This document shows, piece after piece, positions 46,684 through 59,307 of a stretch of DNA of 64,000 nucleotides. Each line of letters begins with the position of its first letter. Position 1 is the first letter of the stretch. Position numbers and translations under genes: made by a program. The DNA is from Halichondria panicea (lineage: Eukaryota; Porifera; Demospongiae; Suberitida; Halichondriidae). The notes under the pieces were generated by a model that was not told the DNA's origin, did not search any database, and saw nothing but the letters and a program-made list of their open reading frames with translations. The DNA is taken from assembly GCF_963675165.1 (NCBI RefSeq), contig NC_087388.1:5275047-5339046 (forward strand), written 5' to 3'.

Positions 46684-49600
46684 ATGTTACTGTCACTCTT
46701 ATTTTTGCTTCTGTTGCAAAGAGCAGCATATTCTCAAGATTTCTACTTTTCTAGTCACACAGGAATTTTCCCAGGACTGCAAGTTGACTCCATTGGGAGA
46801 ACATTCATTGCTGCAGACAACTACCTGTATAGACTGAATGCACGGCTAATAAAAGAGGAGACAGTTGATCTAGGAGCTACTATCATTGATGAAGGACTTG
46901 CCCTGAGCTCTACTGGGATGTTGGTGGTGTGTTTAGAAGATCTTTCTTGCTCTGTCTACAATGCAAGCAACCTCAGTGCTGGCCCTATCAAGAGTGTCAG
47001 TAATGCTATAGGGGAAGATATAGGATTTGGAGTAGCTATCATTACGTCAGGAGACAGTTTCTACACTGGAGCAATAACTGATATAGGTCAAAGAATGGTA
47101 CTGCAACAATTCGGAGAGGAGTTCAGTAGATCTTCTGAAAACAATCCATCAGGCTCAAGCAATGAACTGGTTTTTGGGGTTAGTGATTTTGGACGACAAT
47201 TCTATCCATTCGGTGGTTTTGTAAGTAGTGGATTTGCCTATTATGTTGTCGTTGACTATCAACCTGTAAGTGCACGAGCTATAAGACTATTACGTGTTTG
47301 CAACCTGCCTGATTGTGGAGGCCCAAGTACCTGTGGAGTGACTGCTTTGTATGAACTGGGATTCGATTGCGGCTTTCAGTCGATTGCTGAACATACTCAT
47401 GTGTGTGCAGTGTCATTAGTGGAGGATTTCAGTGGGATATCTGGACCCATTGCTGTTATAAATCTTTGCGTGGGTACTAACTCTATTTGTGTAGTCAATA
47501 TCACTGCTGTCAATGAAGCTATGGATGCTAAATATGACTCTTGTATTGTGTCACGGACTGTTGGAGAAGAAATAGGTTTAGCATGGAAAACAGGTTCCTC
47601 AGAAAGCTGCGATACTCTGCCTCAGCCTCAGGTTTGTATGCCATATACTGGCGTTATTATTATTATAGTAATTCACATGCACAGTCATATATATATATAC
47701 ACTTCATTTTCCAGATAACTATGGACAGATGTGACACAACCAGTCCAGTTGGCCTTATCCTTCCAAATGATGACATTGACCTAATAGCACCACTTCGTAT
47801 CTACTTCGGAAACAGTCTTGTGCCCATTGCTTCAGTAGCTGTGAAGCTGGAGCAGTTTTCCTTTGTGTTTGTTGCAACGTACCATGATAGTAGAATACTA
47901 GGAGTAAGTGCTGGATGGTTGAGTCAGTTAGTGTGCATGTAATAATGGCATTGTTTTTTCACAGTATGATGTCAGTGGTACATCTATCCTGGATGCTAAT
48001 AGTTATTTCTACAATCTTCCAGTGACACCTGGTGTGTATCTTTTGTCATGGAAAGAGGGACTGGACTACATCACAGCAGCCACTACAAACTCTGTGAGTT
48101 AATGCTAGTATGTCCTCCCCTTATCAACCCCGGACTCCCCTCTCTGTAGGCGTTCCAAGTACACATAGAGCAGTGTTCCCAGCATATAGACTGTACCAGT
48201 TGTACCAATGACCCCTGCCCACTGTGTGGGTGGTGTATAGTGGAGAACAAGTGCTCTCGTCGTTCGCAGTGTCAGAATACCGATCTCTCCATTAGATGGT
48301 CACAGGACAGTGCCAGCTGTTTTACTGCTGCTACTGTGGAGCCTATGCAACTTGTGCTTGATCCTGATATTTTTGCTAATAATGAGGTAAGGCTTGTGTG
48401 TTTATATTTGTATTTGAGATCATTCATAAACTGACCCCCACAGCTCACAGTGACCCTGACCTCCCCCGGCCTGCCTAATCCCCTTCCTGGAGAGAATATA
48501 TTCTGTCATCTGGCGGACAGTGAAGGACGTTTCCCACCTATCATAGTACCAGCTGTTGAGGTCACCACGGGAACTGTGTTCAGTTGTGATATTGAAAGAC
48601 TGGTACCTGACTACCCTGAAGTACTGAGTGCAACCATCAATCTGGGCTTTCAGAGCTCTCTGTTCAATGAGCCATTTGATATCACCAACCAAGCACTCAC
48701 CATCTACAAGTGCTCAGCAGGAGAAAGGTATACATCATTCAGGACAAGTTTAGTTTTCTAGATAAATACAACTTTCACAAATCATTTTATGTGAGTAGCT
48801 AGTCCTTTTATATCGGATGGGCGAACAAATAGGCCTGGGATAGATTGTATCTGGGCGTGTCTATAGCGATAGTAATTTGCGCAGTAGTAACATTGTAACG
48901 TGTATACTTCACTGAAAATACAGCTAGAGAAATGACAAAGAAAGTATGCTATCTAAAATTATGTCCAGGTAGATAGGTTCCAGCTTTAACTCAGCCTGTG
49001 GACAAGGCTAGTCAAAAATAGTTATGTTTGCCATACTATAAAAGTTATGTTCTCAAATCAAAAACATTGTCTATACAATAATTATGTCTATATGATAATT
49101 ATAACCCATTGTGTACATGCAGCTGTAAGGATTGCCTTGGGCTGAATAGTAGTCCGTGTGGATGGTGTAACCTCAACAAGCAGTGCAGTGGAACATCAGT
49201 TCCTTGCAGGAATGCATCTCACTTCCTACAGGTGAGGTCATGCATGTGATCTGTGACTCTATACATCCAGTGTACAGGCGTCTGGAGGCAACAACTTCGC
49301 TGCTGTGTGCCCCCTGTTGGACACACACCCCTCTGATGGGTACATTCAACCAGCAAGGGTGGCCCAGGACATTCGACTGACCACCAGGAACCTCATACCC
49401 GCCGTGAGTCATGCACATGACACAAGTATCTGATATATTGTTCCATAGTTTCCCTCTCCATTAGACGGATGGCTTTGAGTACTATTGTCTTATGAATGGA
49501 GTTAGTCTGACAGCTCAGTATGAAAGCGAGAGCTCCATCTTGTGTACAGTGGGCAGTGGGCAAGTGAGTATTTTACAATTTTTGTGATGGTTGGCTTATG

Positions 49601-52600
49601 TGATTGAATTATCTATCCAGTGGAATGAAGAGGATCGCTTGTACTGTTTGTCACAAAAGATACTTGAACACAATTACGTGCTCGATTAACATGTATATGA
49701 ATGTTGCAAGTTCCGCTGTACATGTGCTAATGCGCCTCGGCATTTTGCTTCGCTCCAAATTTTATAGAGTATGTAGAATAACTAGGACTGTATAATGTGT
49801 ATCACGATATTCATTGTTTACAAGAAATAATTAGAGCAAGATCTAGAGTAATACAACTAGTGTTATGGAAGAGGAGCTCAAGTCTCACAATGACTGCTGC
49901 ATGTTTCTTGCATAAAACTAAGAGAACATGGCTAGAAGCTTAGGCATTGCAATATTCGTAACAGTTATCTAGGACAGACACAGACACAGTCCGTATTCCT
50001 CGTGCGGCTATACACTGTAAAAAATGATGTGTGGTTTTTACGCTATTGTGGCAAACGTGCGTTTTTCCTGATAGTTGCCACAATAGTTATGCACTTGCGT
50101 CAAAACCACACATCATTTTTTACAGTGTACACAGTCATGTACTTGTAAACACATTCCCTATTAAATAATAGCAAGCATATAATTATGATAATTGTACTAA
50201 TTGTACATACTGACGATTTGGTTTACAGCTCACACTTCCCCCTGGTGTTGGAAGTGTCACTGTGGTTGTTATGGTAACCTGGATGGGGAATGATATCAAC
50301 CACACACTGAGCAACAACATGCAACAATTTTCAGGTACCGTTATATCTGTCGACTATGCATGATAGACGCTTCCAGATAGTCTAGACAATCTACTAGTTA
50401 ACCCCGTACCCACACACAGTGACGTTGTATGATTGTCGTGACTTGGCCAGTGGATATTTGGAATGTATTGCAGTCAGAATGGGGTCAGAGTTTGCATGTG
50501 GGTGGTGTGGGGGTTTTTGTGAGGTGAGGCAAGAGTGCTCCAACGCTTTCATTACTGATGGGAACAATCCTGCCCCTGTCATCAACTCATTCACTCCAAT
50601 GTCGGGTAAGAATGCAGTGAGTGTATAATTATAGTATACTAATGCTAACTCACTATAATTAATGTGATGATACAAAACTTAATTCTGACCTATATCCCCA
50701 GGACCAGTTGAAGGTGATACAGCAATCACTGTGACAGGCACTGACTTCGGAAAAACTTTTGTCCTCATTCAGACCTCCAGTCTTACATTAGGAGGCGTGG
50801 CCTGCACTCCCCTCATCACTGGTTACATACCATGGCAGCAGTTTGTCTGTGAGACCACTCATTTTTTAACAGAAGGGTCAAAAGACTTCTCTCTGACCAT
50901 TAACTCTAGAGCAGCCATTGTAAACGCTGGCTCCTTCACTGCAGTGGAACCTACTGTCAGCAGTATGACTCCAACCTTTGGATCCATGGATGGGGGAACT
51001 GCAGTGGTTGTGATGGGGACTGCACTGGATGTGGGTAATCAGGAGGACACTAGAGTCTCTCTGGAGATCAGTGGGTCAAACTACGTCTGCAACATATCGT
51101 GAGTGATACTATTGAGTAGCTATTGCCAACATTTTCCCTTCAGATCTATCGAGTCTCAAGAGATTCATTGCAGGACCTCAGCAACAGACTTCACCTCCGC
51201 TGCATTAGTGGTAGTGTCCATTGATGCTGCCAGAGTCAGCAATCCAGGAGTGGTCTTCATTTATCGTAACAACCCCAATGTTACTGCCGTGTTTCCTAGC
51301 AACACCATTCCCAGTGGAGGCATTACACTGACCTTTACTGGACTGGACTTGGATCTGGTACAACAGCCTGTGTTGGAGGTCTACCAGCCAATGGGTGCTC
51401 CTCTGGTGAGTCAGCAACTACCGTAGTAACTATAGAGAGTCTAAATGTAAAAGTTTGTTTTATCGAAATTACCCGTGTATGCGCAGCGTGCAGAAGAAGT
51501 CGAGTGATTGAGTGTGTATATTGTGTGTGTACGTGTGGACACAAAAATGAGCTGTTTGAGAAATACACACTTTCATGGATTGCTTTAACTGCTGATGAGA
51601 CAGACAGCACACTGTAAAAAAGGATGTGTGGTTTTCACAACTATCAAGAAAAAATGCAGGAAAAACCACACATTTGAGACACAATAGTCACGTACCCTGC
51701 CTGAAAACTGAAAACCACACATCATTTTGCGTAATGGGGAATGATCATGAATCTATAAAGCAACAATTAAAAAACAGTGTTTTTTGTCGCCTTCGAAGAT
51801 CGCCTACTTATAACTAGCCTATTATTTTAGTCTCTACACTGTAAATAATGATGTGTGATTGTAAAAAGTTATTATGCCTCGAGGCGTAGCCGCACGAGAG
51901 ATACGGTAAAGCTGACTGTGTGTGTGTCTACAGGAATAATTAAAGGGTGTGTCTGCAAAGAGTTCACAAATGGCTACTATAACTAGCTGCTTTAACATAA
52001 TTATCTTTTCTGATTCTCGTATATATATAGCCAACAAAAAGCTAGCGCTTTAGTGTAATACTAACTTATAAGTTGAATAGAACTTGGTGCGAACAGATGA
52101 TGCTACAAAAGATTCTGAAGAGACCTTCAATGTGAGTCAAACTAGTCATAGCTCCAGAAATAAGCTTTAGTTTGCTAATCCATGAATCGAGAACATGGCT
52201 AGAAGCCTGTTAGTTTTCGTCGCATTGCAACCGTTGAGCAGTTAAAGCTGGAACAGGCACACAGTGGCTGTGGATGTAATGCGCATGCGCGCTCGCCCCC
52301 ACTTGTTAGAGAATCCAGTGACTTACTTCTTTTTCTTGAGGTCCTGGTATACCGGTAAGCCACAAAACACGACAATGATACCATATAGAATAGATAACAA
52401 TAGATGCATGTACACAAGTCTGGTAACAATAATTATAGATACATGTACACAAGTTTTTCTTCTCAGTAGATAGATATACATTTCTGTTTGTTTAGATACT
52501 ATACTGTCTGTGCTTAAATTCTCTCCTATACTCTGTGCGTTTGACAAAGGTTTGCTCCCACTGTTTGGGTTTGCATGTTATTTAAATGGCTATACAGGCC

Positions 52601-55600
52601 GTTTAAATAACATACAGTTGCTTCAGTATTGTTGAAGATTATTCTTCAAGCCATCAGATCGATAGGCTTATGTTTCCATTCAGCTCCTCCCCTATATTAA
52701 TGACTGTGTGGAATTCAATTATGTCAACAATTGTAATCAGCAATAATAACGTAACATTATACCTCTTCACCTATTCTAATAGTTTTTGAGTGAAAGCAAA
52801 ACAACGGCGAGAGGCATTAGCACAGCGCAGCTTGCACCACTCGTTGTATCCGTGTTGTTTCTATGCAATGATTTTCAATGCACTAGGTGGAATGCTCAAT
52901 ACATGATGCACTGTCTCTCCGCTACAGAGGAGAAACTGCAGTGTTGTGGATAATACCACCATCACATGCTTGACTCCTAGTCTGACAACAACCTCACTGA
53001 CCCCATTGGACTATGCCCTACTGTTCGATGATGTCTCACTCATCACACAAGCACGTCTCCCCATCAGCGTCCAACCAGATCCCTCTAAATTTAGACTAGA
53101 TAGTTCTCTAGAGGTCACCAGTGGCACAGAGACGCTCATACGCATTGTGGTTTGTATTATTAGCTAGTACATGCACTGGCACTATACTGTTACTGTGTGT
53201 GTATCCAGGGTGATAATCTCGACTCAGTGGAGACTAGTGAAATACGAGTGACCGTGGGAGGGGAGGAGTGTACCAAGACATCCTCCAATAGTACAGGTAG
53301 TGTCCTCTGTACTGTCCCCTTGCAACCGCCAGGAGGAGAAAACTCAGCCATCATTCAGGTGAGTGACTATAATACGTAGCTATTAAACCGTAAATTATGT
53401 TACTGTGATCTTCAGGTGAACGTTGGGAGCAACATCTCTCGAGTATTGGACCAGCAACTGACCTACACAAGTCCTGTGACTGCAGATCCACTGGAGATCA
53501 TCATCCCGAGTGTATTGGGGGTTATTGTGATGATCGTGTGTATAATGCTGACCATTTTTGTCTGTGTCTATCTAAAGTCTCGAAGAAAGACCATGTCAAT
53601 TGCTATGCATGAGCAGATGATGGAAATCGTGGCTAATACGTAATAATTATTGTCTATGCCATAATTATATAGCTGTTCAATCGTCTTATTCATTGTTACA
53701 GGGGAACACAGGAGGATCTATTTCCTGCGGATGGCAACACAGCACTCGTTAGTAAGTTTATTAATAGTTTGCACTGAATATTCACCGACCCACAGAATCG
53801 GAGCTCGATGAGATTGCTGAGTCCATCCCAGACTCAATCAAAATACCAGCCTCCATATTGAAGCTCTCCAGTACTGCAATAGGACAAGGTAAAGAAAGAT
53901 GTGCAAATAATTTAATGGGAATGTCGCCTTATTATAATTATACAGGTGAATTTGGCATTGTGTACAAGGGAGTTCTGACAGACTGGAACAGTGTACCTAT
54001 TCAAGGGGTGGCCGTGAAGACATTAAAAGGTGCATTACTCTGACATCAATACAGTATAATATCATAGCTATAGCTTATTAAGCATACATGCATGCATGGA
54101 AATCAAATAATTATGCTTCCCCCTATAGAGATTACAATTTCTGCAATTATAACCTCATTGTCTACCTTGCAGGTCTGTTCTCAATGTCCGATGTTCAGAG
54201 CATGGTGTTTGAGGTGACCAAGATGCAGGACTTTGACCATCCTCACGTTATGTCCCTGATTGGGGTGTGTCTCGATGCTGGCCCTGGCATTGCCATAGTG
54301 ATGCCATATATGGCCAACGGGAGCCTCATTAGCTATCTCAAGAAAGAGAGGAGCAGCCTTGAGTTGGACGATGAGTGTGAGATTGATCAGGTGTGTGGTA
54401 TAGCTAGTTGAACTAAAGCCTCTCAGTATCTATATCAATACTATTATCAAAGCTATAATAGTTCAATTTGAGCTTTATGGGGATAGTCTCATTATAGGAC
54501 AAGGTGCATGGTGAGCTTTTTCAGAACACCAACAATTTGTGTGAGGAAGCTCTTGACATTTTCTACAGATTCTGGAAGTGAGGAAACTGCTACTAAAGAT
54601 GTGCCATCAGATAGCATTGGGAATGACCTACTTGGCCGAGCATAAGTTTGTCCATCGCGACCTTGCAGCCAGAAACTGCATGTGAGTGAACCATCGACTG
54701 CATGTGTGTATACAGAGAAGACAAGCATCAATAGTATAATCTAATCTATAAAGTTCAGAATACACATATAATAGTGATAGCTTTTACTGTTAATGACCTT
54801 CACATTATGGGGAATGATAGTGAATCCACAAGACTATAAAGCACGATGAGGTTGTCAATGATTAGAAAACACGTCACATCAGCAGTTAAAGCAGCAGTCC
54901 ATGAAAACGTATAGTTTACTTGTGTCCACACACACACACCAATCACTCTATTTCTGCTGCGCGCACGAGGTAATTACAAATTATTATGAGAGAACTTTCG
55001 TTGCTATTTTATATATTATACGTATCCAATATTGTAACAGCATCACAAGCCAACTAGATATGATTGTATTGATTTGACAAACTGCATGTGGACTGTTGTA
55101 CAGATCATGCACCAATATAAATATGAGCATTCGCACACTGGTTAGATAATAATTGTCTCAGTGCATGTGCATGGTTCTATATAGGCTGGACTCGGGAGGG
55201 GGTATCAGGGTGGGGGACTTTGGTCTGGCTGAGGACGTCTATGCTAGTGGCTACTTCAAACAGAATGACCGAGGCAATGTGAAGCTGCCCTACAAATGGA
55301 TGGCATTGGAGAGTCTCAAGGATGCCATCTTCACAGAGAAAACTGATGTGGTGAGTCAGTACGTCGTAGGCCTTAAGATGACCCTCAAGTTTGCTAGTAC
55401 ATACAATATTTTACTTGTTTTCCATGTGCCCAGTGGTCATATGGTGTGACTTTGTGGGAGATTTTCAATGGAGGAAGGACCCCCTACCCTGCCGTTGACC
55501 CGCTGTCCCTCATCCAGCTGCTGAAAGAGGGGCGGAGACTAGAGAAACCTCTAAACGCAGCCTGTGCCACAGAGATGTGAGTGTATACTCTGGCTTCGTA

Positions 55601-56423
55601 TACGTATAACTATTATCGTAGCAGTTTCATTGTGCCCTGTTTTAGCAAGCCCTTTAAACTTTTGGAAGCAGGGCTGGCAATCTGAGTAGACTGGAGAGAG
55701 CTATATAATTATAGGGCTGCATATCATTTGAGTCATTACAATTGACTGTATACATTCCCTCTTATCCTCACACAGTTCTGAAGTGATGTCTCAGTGTTGG
55801 AGGGAAGACCCAGAGGAGAGGCCAACCTTCTCACAACTGTCCTCCATTGTGGAGAGACTACTGACATCCATTTCTGGCTATACTGAACTTGGTATGGTGC
55901 TACTGAACCCACTTCAAGAAGCAGAGGAGCTCAGTAAGCAACATTTTACTCTATATCGTATAATTATAGCGGGTATAACTTTCGTTGGTGAAATGTTCGT
56001 ACAATCTACCCATTTAATATTCGTACAACTCAGGATAGTACACGATGTTGAAACTATTGTACTAGAACAATTTAGCAGTACGATAATAACCCGTATGGTA
56101 GCCTACGACATGCACATTTCGTATATACGTATATAAAGACTTTTTGCATTTGTTCAGTATACCGCTACTACTATATTATTATGCCCATGCAAAGTGAAGG
56201 ATCCTCAGTTGTTTAAAGTAGTGGGTTTGAATCAAGGCTATTATGTTTGGATTGGCTAGCTTATGTCATCATTTTTACTGCAGAATGTGACGGTGAACCC
56301 ACACTTACTGATCATGAAGACGCTCATCACTATGTCGACCCTCCGTCAAGTTATCCTCTAACAATTAAGAACAGCGGAGCGTACAACCCCAGGGAAGAAA
56401 TTACTACAACAGACAATTTATAA
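46684..56423 (+). CDS. Gene E: near-identical duplicate of gene B, complete
   Basis: Exons: 46684-47631, 47715-47903, 47965-48093, 48150-48386, 48444-48727, 49123-49231, 49278-49403, 49465-49563, 50229-50334, 50420-50605, 50702-51098, 51144-51405, 52928-53149, 53209-53358, 53416-53639, 53702-53751, 53796-53888, 53946-54029, 54173-54390, 54569-54681, 55185-55350, 55434-55576, 55776-55933 and 56284-56423. Exon lengths equal those of B, again 1610 aa, with every splice site kept. Protein changes seen include Gln to Lys and Arg to Ser in the Sema exon, Thr to Ile in exon 3, changes near AQYENES in exon 8, Arg to Gly in PSI3 and NL to DF in exon 12; I saw none in the kinase exons. It may be a recent paralogue or the other allele of B. 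Confidence 0.9.
50013..50127. mobile_element. 115-bp TA-flanked MITE, duplicate copy
   Basis: Same as 16998-17112, in intron 8 of gene E, with inverted CACTGTAAAAAATGATGTGT ends between TA dinucleotides. Confidence 0.75.
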
Positions 56424-56865
56424 CTAATGTATATGGAGTAATGTAATTGCTCTGCAGCATGCATGCATGCATGTAGTGATAGCTGGTGCAACGGACCATG
56501 CATGGTACAATGTAGTTTATTACACACATCGGTGTTTATCGTAGCGTAGTGATCAAGTATAATACACGCTTTGCACATTTTTATTATTCTTCCATGCAAT
56601 AATATTATCATGCAGTAGTGAACAAGTATTGTTAAAAGATAATATATCCAGATATAAATTAGCCAAATGTATAAGATAGAGGATTATATCAAAATAACCA
56701 TCTCTCTGCAACACCCAGCAGTACATTGTTATATTAGTTGTATATTCGGACACAATGATAATTATAATTATACTATATAATAATTACTAAGCGTCAAAGG
56801 GCACAATTAAGAGAGAGGGCTGCTGCTTTGAACTGTCTGCCATTCCTGTGCATGGAATTATTTTG

Positions 56866-58160
56866 CATGAGCGTCTCTGTGCCACTGGTGACCTCTTGGG
56901 AATCACATGCAGAGAAGCCTGTAGTTTCTGTTGCATTGCAACCCTAACAGTTACAGCTGGAACAGACACACACTTTATTGAATACACTCCGGATGATGGT
57001 CCAGTGGAACTACAGTCACAGGACTTGCATGTGTAGGTCAATTGCTGGTCCAATACTTGAGAGATGTTGCTCCCAACGTTCACCTGAAGGGGACAATAAC
57101 ACGATTTAGCTATATACAGTTTTAAAAGTCACTCACTTGTATGATGGCTGGTTTTCCCCTCCTGGCAGCTCCACGGGGCCGTACAGATGATTTCACTCCC
57201 TCTTAAGCTACCGGGTGTCGTAGTACACTCCTCCCCTCCCACTGTCACTCCTATCTCACTGGTCTCTACTGAGTCGAGATTATCACCCTGGATACACACA
57301 TGGTAACAATATAGTCAGTATACTAGCTAATAATACATACCACAATGCGTATGAGCGTCTCTGTGCCACTGGTGACCTCTAGAGAACTATCTAATTTACG
57401 TGATTGGACGCTGATGTGGAGGCGTGCTTGCATGTGTGGTGAGTGGGACATCATCAAACAGTAGGGCATAGTCCAATGGGGTCAGTAAGGTCGTTGTCAG
57501 GAGTCAAGCATGTGATGGTGCATGGTATTGTCCATAACACTGCAGTTGCTCCTCTGTATAAGGGAGGGACAGTGCATCATGTATATAGTAATACTGTATA
57601 TATTTTTGAACACAACGCCTTGAATAAGCCACAAGTAGCTGCAAAAATTTAATTCAGCAATTTGTGACCATCCAAAATTACTCGCTATAGGGTAGCTTAC
57701 CAGGGGAGCCCCCATTGGCTGGTGGTAGACCTCCAAAACAATGAGTTGTACCACGTCTAAATTCACTCCAATAAAGGTCAGTGTGATGCTTCCACTATAG
57801 GAATGGTGTTGTTAGGAAACACGGCAGTCACATTAGGATAACTGAAGATCACTCCTGGATTGCTGACTCTGGCTGCATCAATGGACACCACCACCAATGC
57901 AGTGGAGGTGAGGTTTGATGCTGAGATTCTGCACAAAATCTCTTGAGACTGGATAGACCTGCTGGGAAGAAAAGTTTGGTATTGTCAATAGCTACTTAAT
58001 AGTATCACTCACGATATTTTGCAGACGTAATTTGATCTCTAGAGAGACTCTAGTGTCCTCCTGGTTACCCACGTTCAGTGCAGTCCCCCTCACAACCACT
58101 GTAGTCCCCCCGGCCATGGGTCCAAAGGTTGGAGTCACACTGCTGACAGTAGGAGCCACC
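56866..58160 (-). pseudogene. Decayed receptor fragment, copy 2, with extra exon 11 piece
   Basis: Pieces on the minus strand: exon 15-like ending at 57083, exon 14-like 57137-57287, exon 13-like 57341-57553, exon 12-like 57701-57958 and, unlike copy 1, an exon 11-like piece from 58013 to about 58160 that stops abruptly. Frames are broken as in copy 1. No kinase or Sema exon is attached; the next gene leftward on this strand is unrelated in position. Confidence 0.8.
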
Positions 58161-59307
58161 GTAATTAGTATCCTAAAAACAGAGAAAAATCTGACATTAC
58201 TACCCGTCTATAATAGTAACATTAAGGTATCTGCTGAACCGCTTGGTCTATTCTCTTTTGAAATGGACACTCAGGACTCAGGATGCACACCTAATTATCA
58301 ATACATGATGAGGTTCACGTTGACTATCTTTTCTTTCGTACAGTATATTGTATCATGTGTCAAAAATCTCATCAATGTCCACCTTACCGGCTTATATCTG
58401 TTTCTTGATCAACTTTTCCTTTGGTCTAAATAAATTGTTTTTAGTGTGATGTAGATTTAAGGCCATACAACTATAGATCTATGATACAACTCTGTTGACA
58501 ACTTCTATAGTCAGTACGTATAACTTTTAAGAACTTCTAAGAAATAAAAATTGGTACATGCACTTGGGCTTGATTTGATTGCATTTCCATTCCCAAGATG
58601 TCATTTGGTGAGTAGCTGCATGAGGGTGTACGCTACAATTTGGTGCCAATGTGAACCTCATCATGTATTGATAATTATAGGTGTGCGTCCTGCAGTTCCA
58701 AAAGTAGTACTTTGCTGTCGAAAACATCAAGGATCCCCTTCACATTAATATTCCGACTATTATTCGCAAAAGGGGAGTAAGGGTATTGGGTGTGGCTGGA
58801 TTGAGTTATCAATGGGGAAAAGGGGGCAACACAATTGAGGTCAGTGGGTGAAAACTAATATTGCAGAAATATCTTCACGTGATTCGGGCGAGGTATAGTA
58901 TTATAGAGATTGATATTCTGGCGAGCATCAGTTAAAATTAACGTACTGTTTGCAGAATAGAGAGTTACAATTATTTTTGTACTGGGCATTAAATTAATCC
59001 TAGCCCCATATATCATATGGCTTCTTAGTTACATGTATATGCCAAGTTTCGTTGAAATCGGAGGGTGTGCTCATTTTTTTGTGTTGAGTTAACGTGGAAT
59101 GTCCCATTCTTGAAACATGCACTTGAATTCATGCGTGAAGTCTTAACATTATTATCAATTAAAATGGTACAAACATACAAAAAATTGTGAATGTACACTA
59201 GATCTAGTACAGGAAAACCATTCAACAATTATATTTCTAGTTAAAAATTATATAATTCTAGCTAGTTAATAGCATTAATTGTCTGGAGTCACATTTTCCC
59301 TGAGGCC
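58161..59307. other. Intergenic region with an inverted pair
   Basis: The segments 58278-58323 and 58647-58692 are inverse (around AATACATGATGAGGTTCAC and TATTGATAATTATAGGTGTG), enclosing about 320 bp. This may be a further inverted-repeat element. The rest is AT-rich. Open frames at 58032-58433 and 58551-58748 run over these repeats and are not convincing genes. Confidence 0.5.

Larger units (their letters stand above)
42470..57982. repeat. Segmental duplication, copy 2
   Basis: The second copy of 9160-24935, same orientation. Differences are scattered substitutions, a missing 354-bp segment (near 45443), a small AT-rich insertion near 45466-45508 and several short indels. Its left edge abuts the 1.7-kb element, and its right edge runs on into receptor exon 11-like sequence that copy 1 lacks. 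Confidence 0.92.

Noticed and set aside
58032-58433. 133-codon plus-strand frame
   Set aside because: Its first part is the antisense of the decayed receptor exon 11, and its second part overlaps an inverted-repeat arm.
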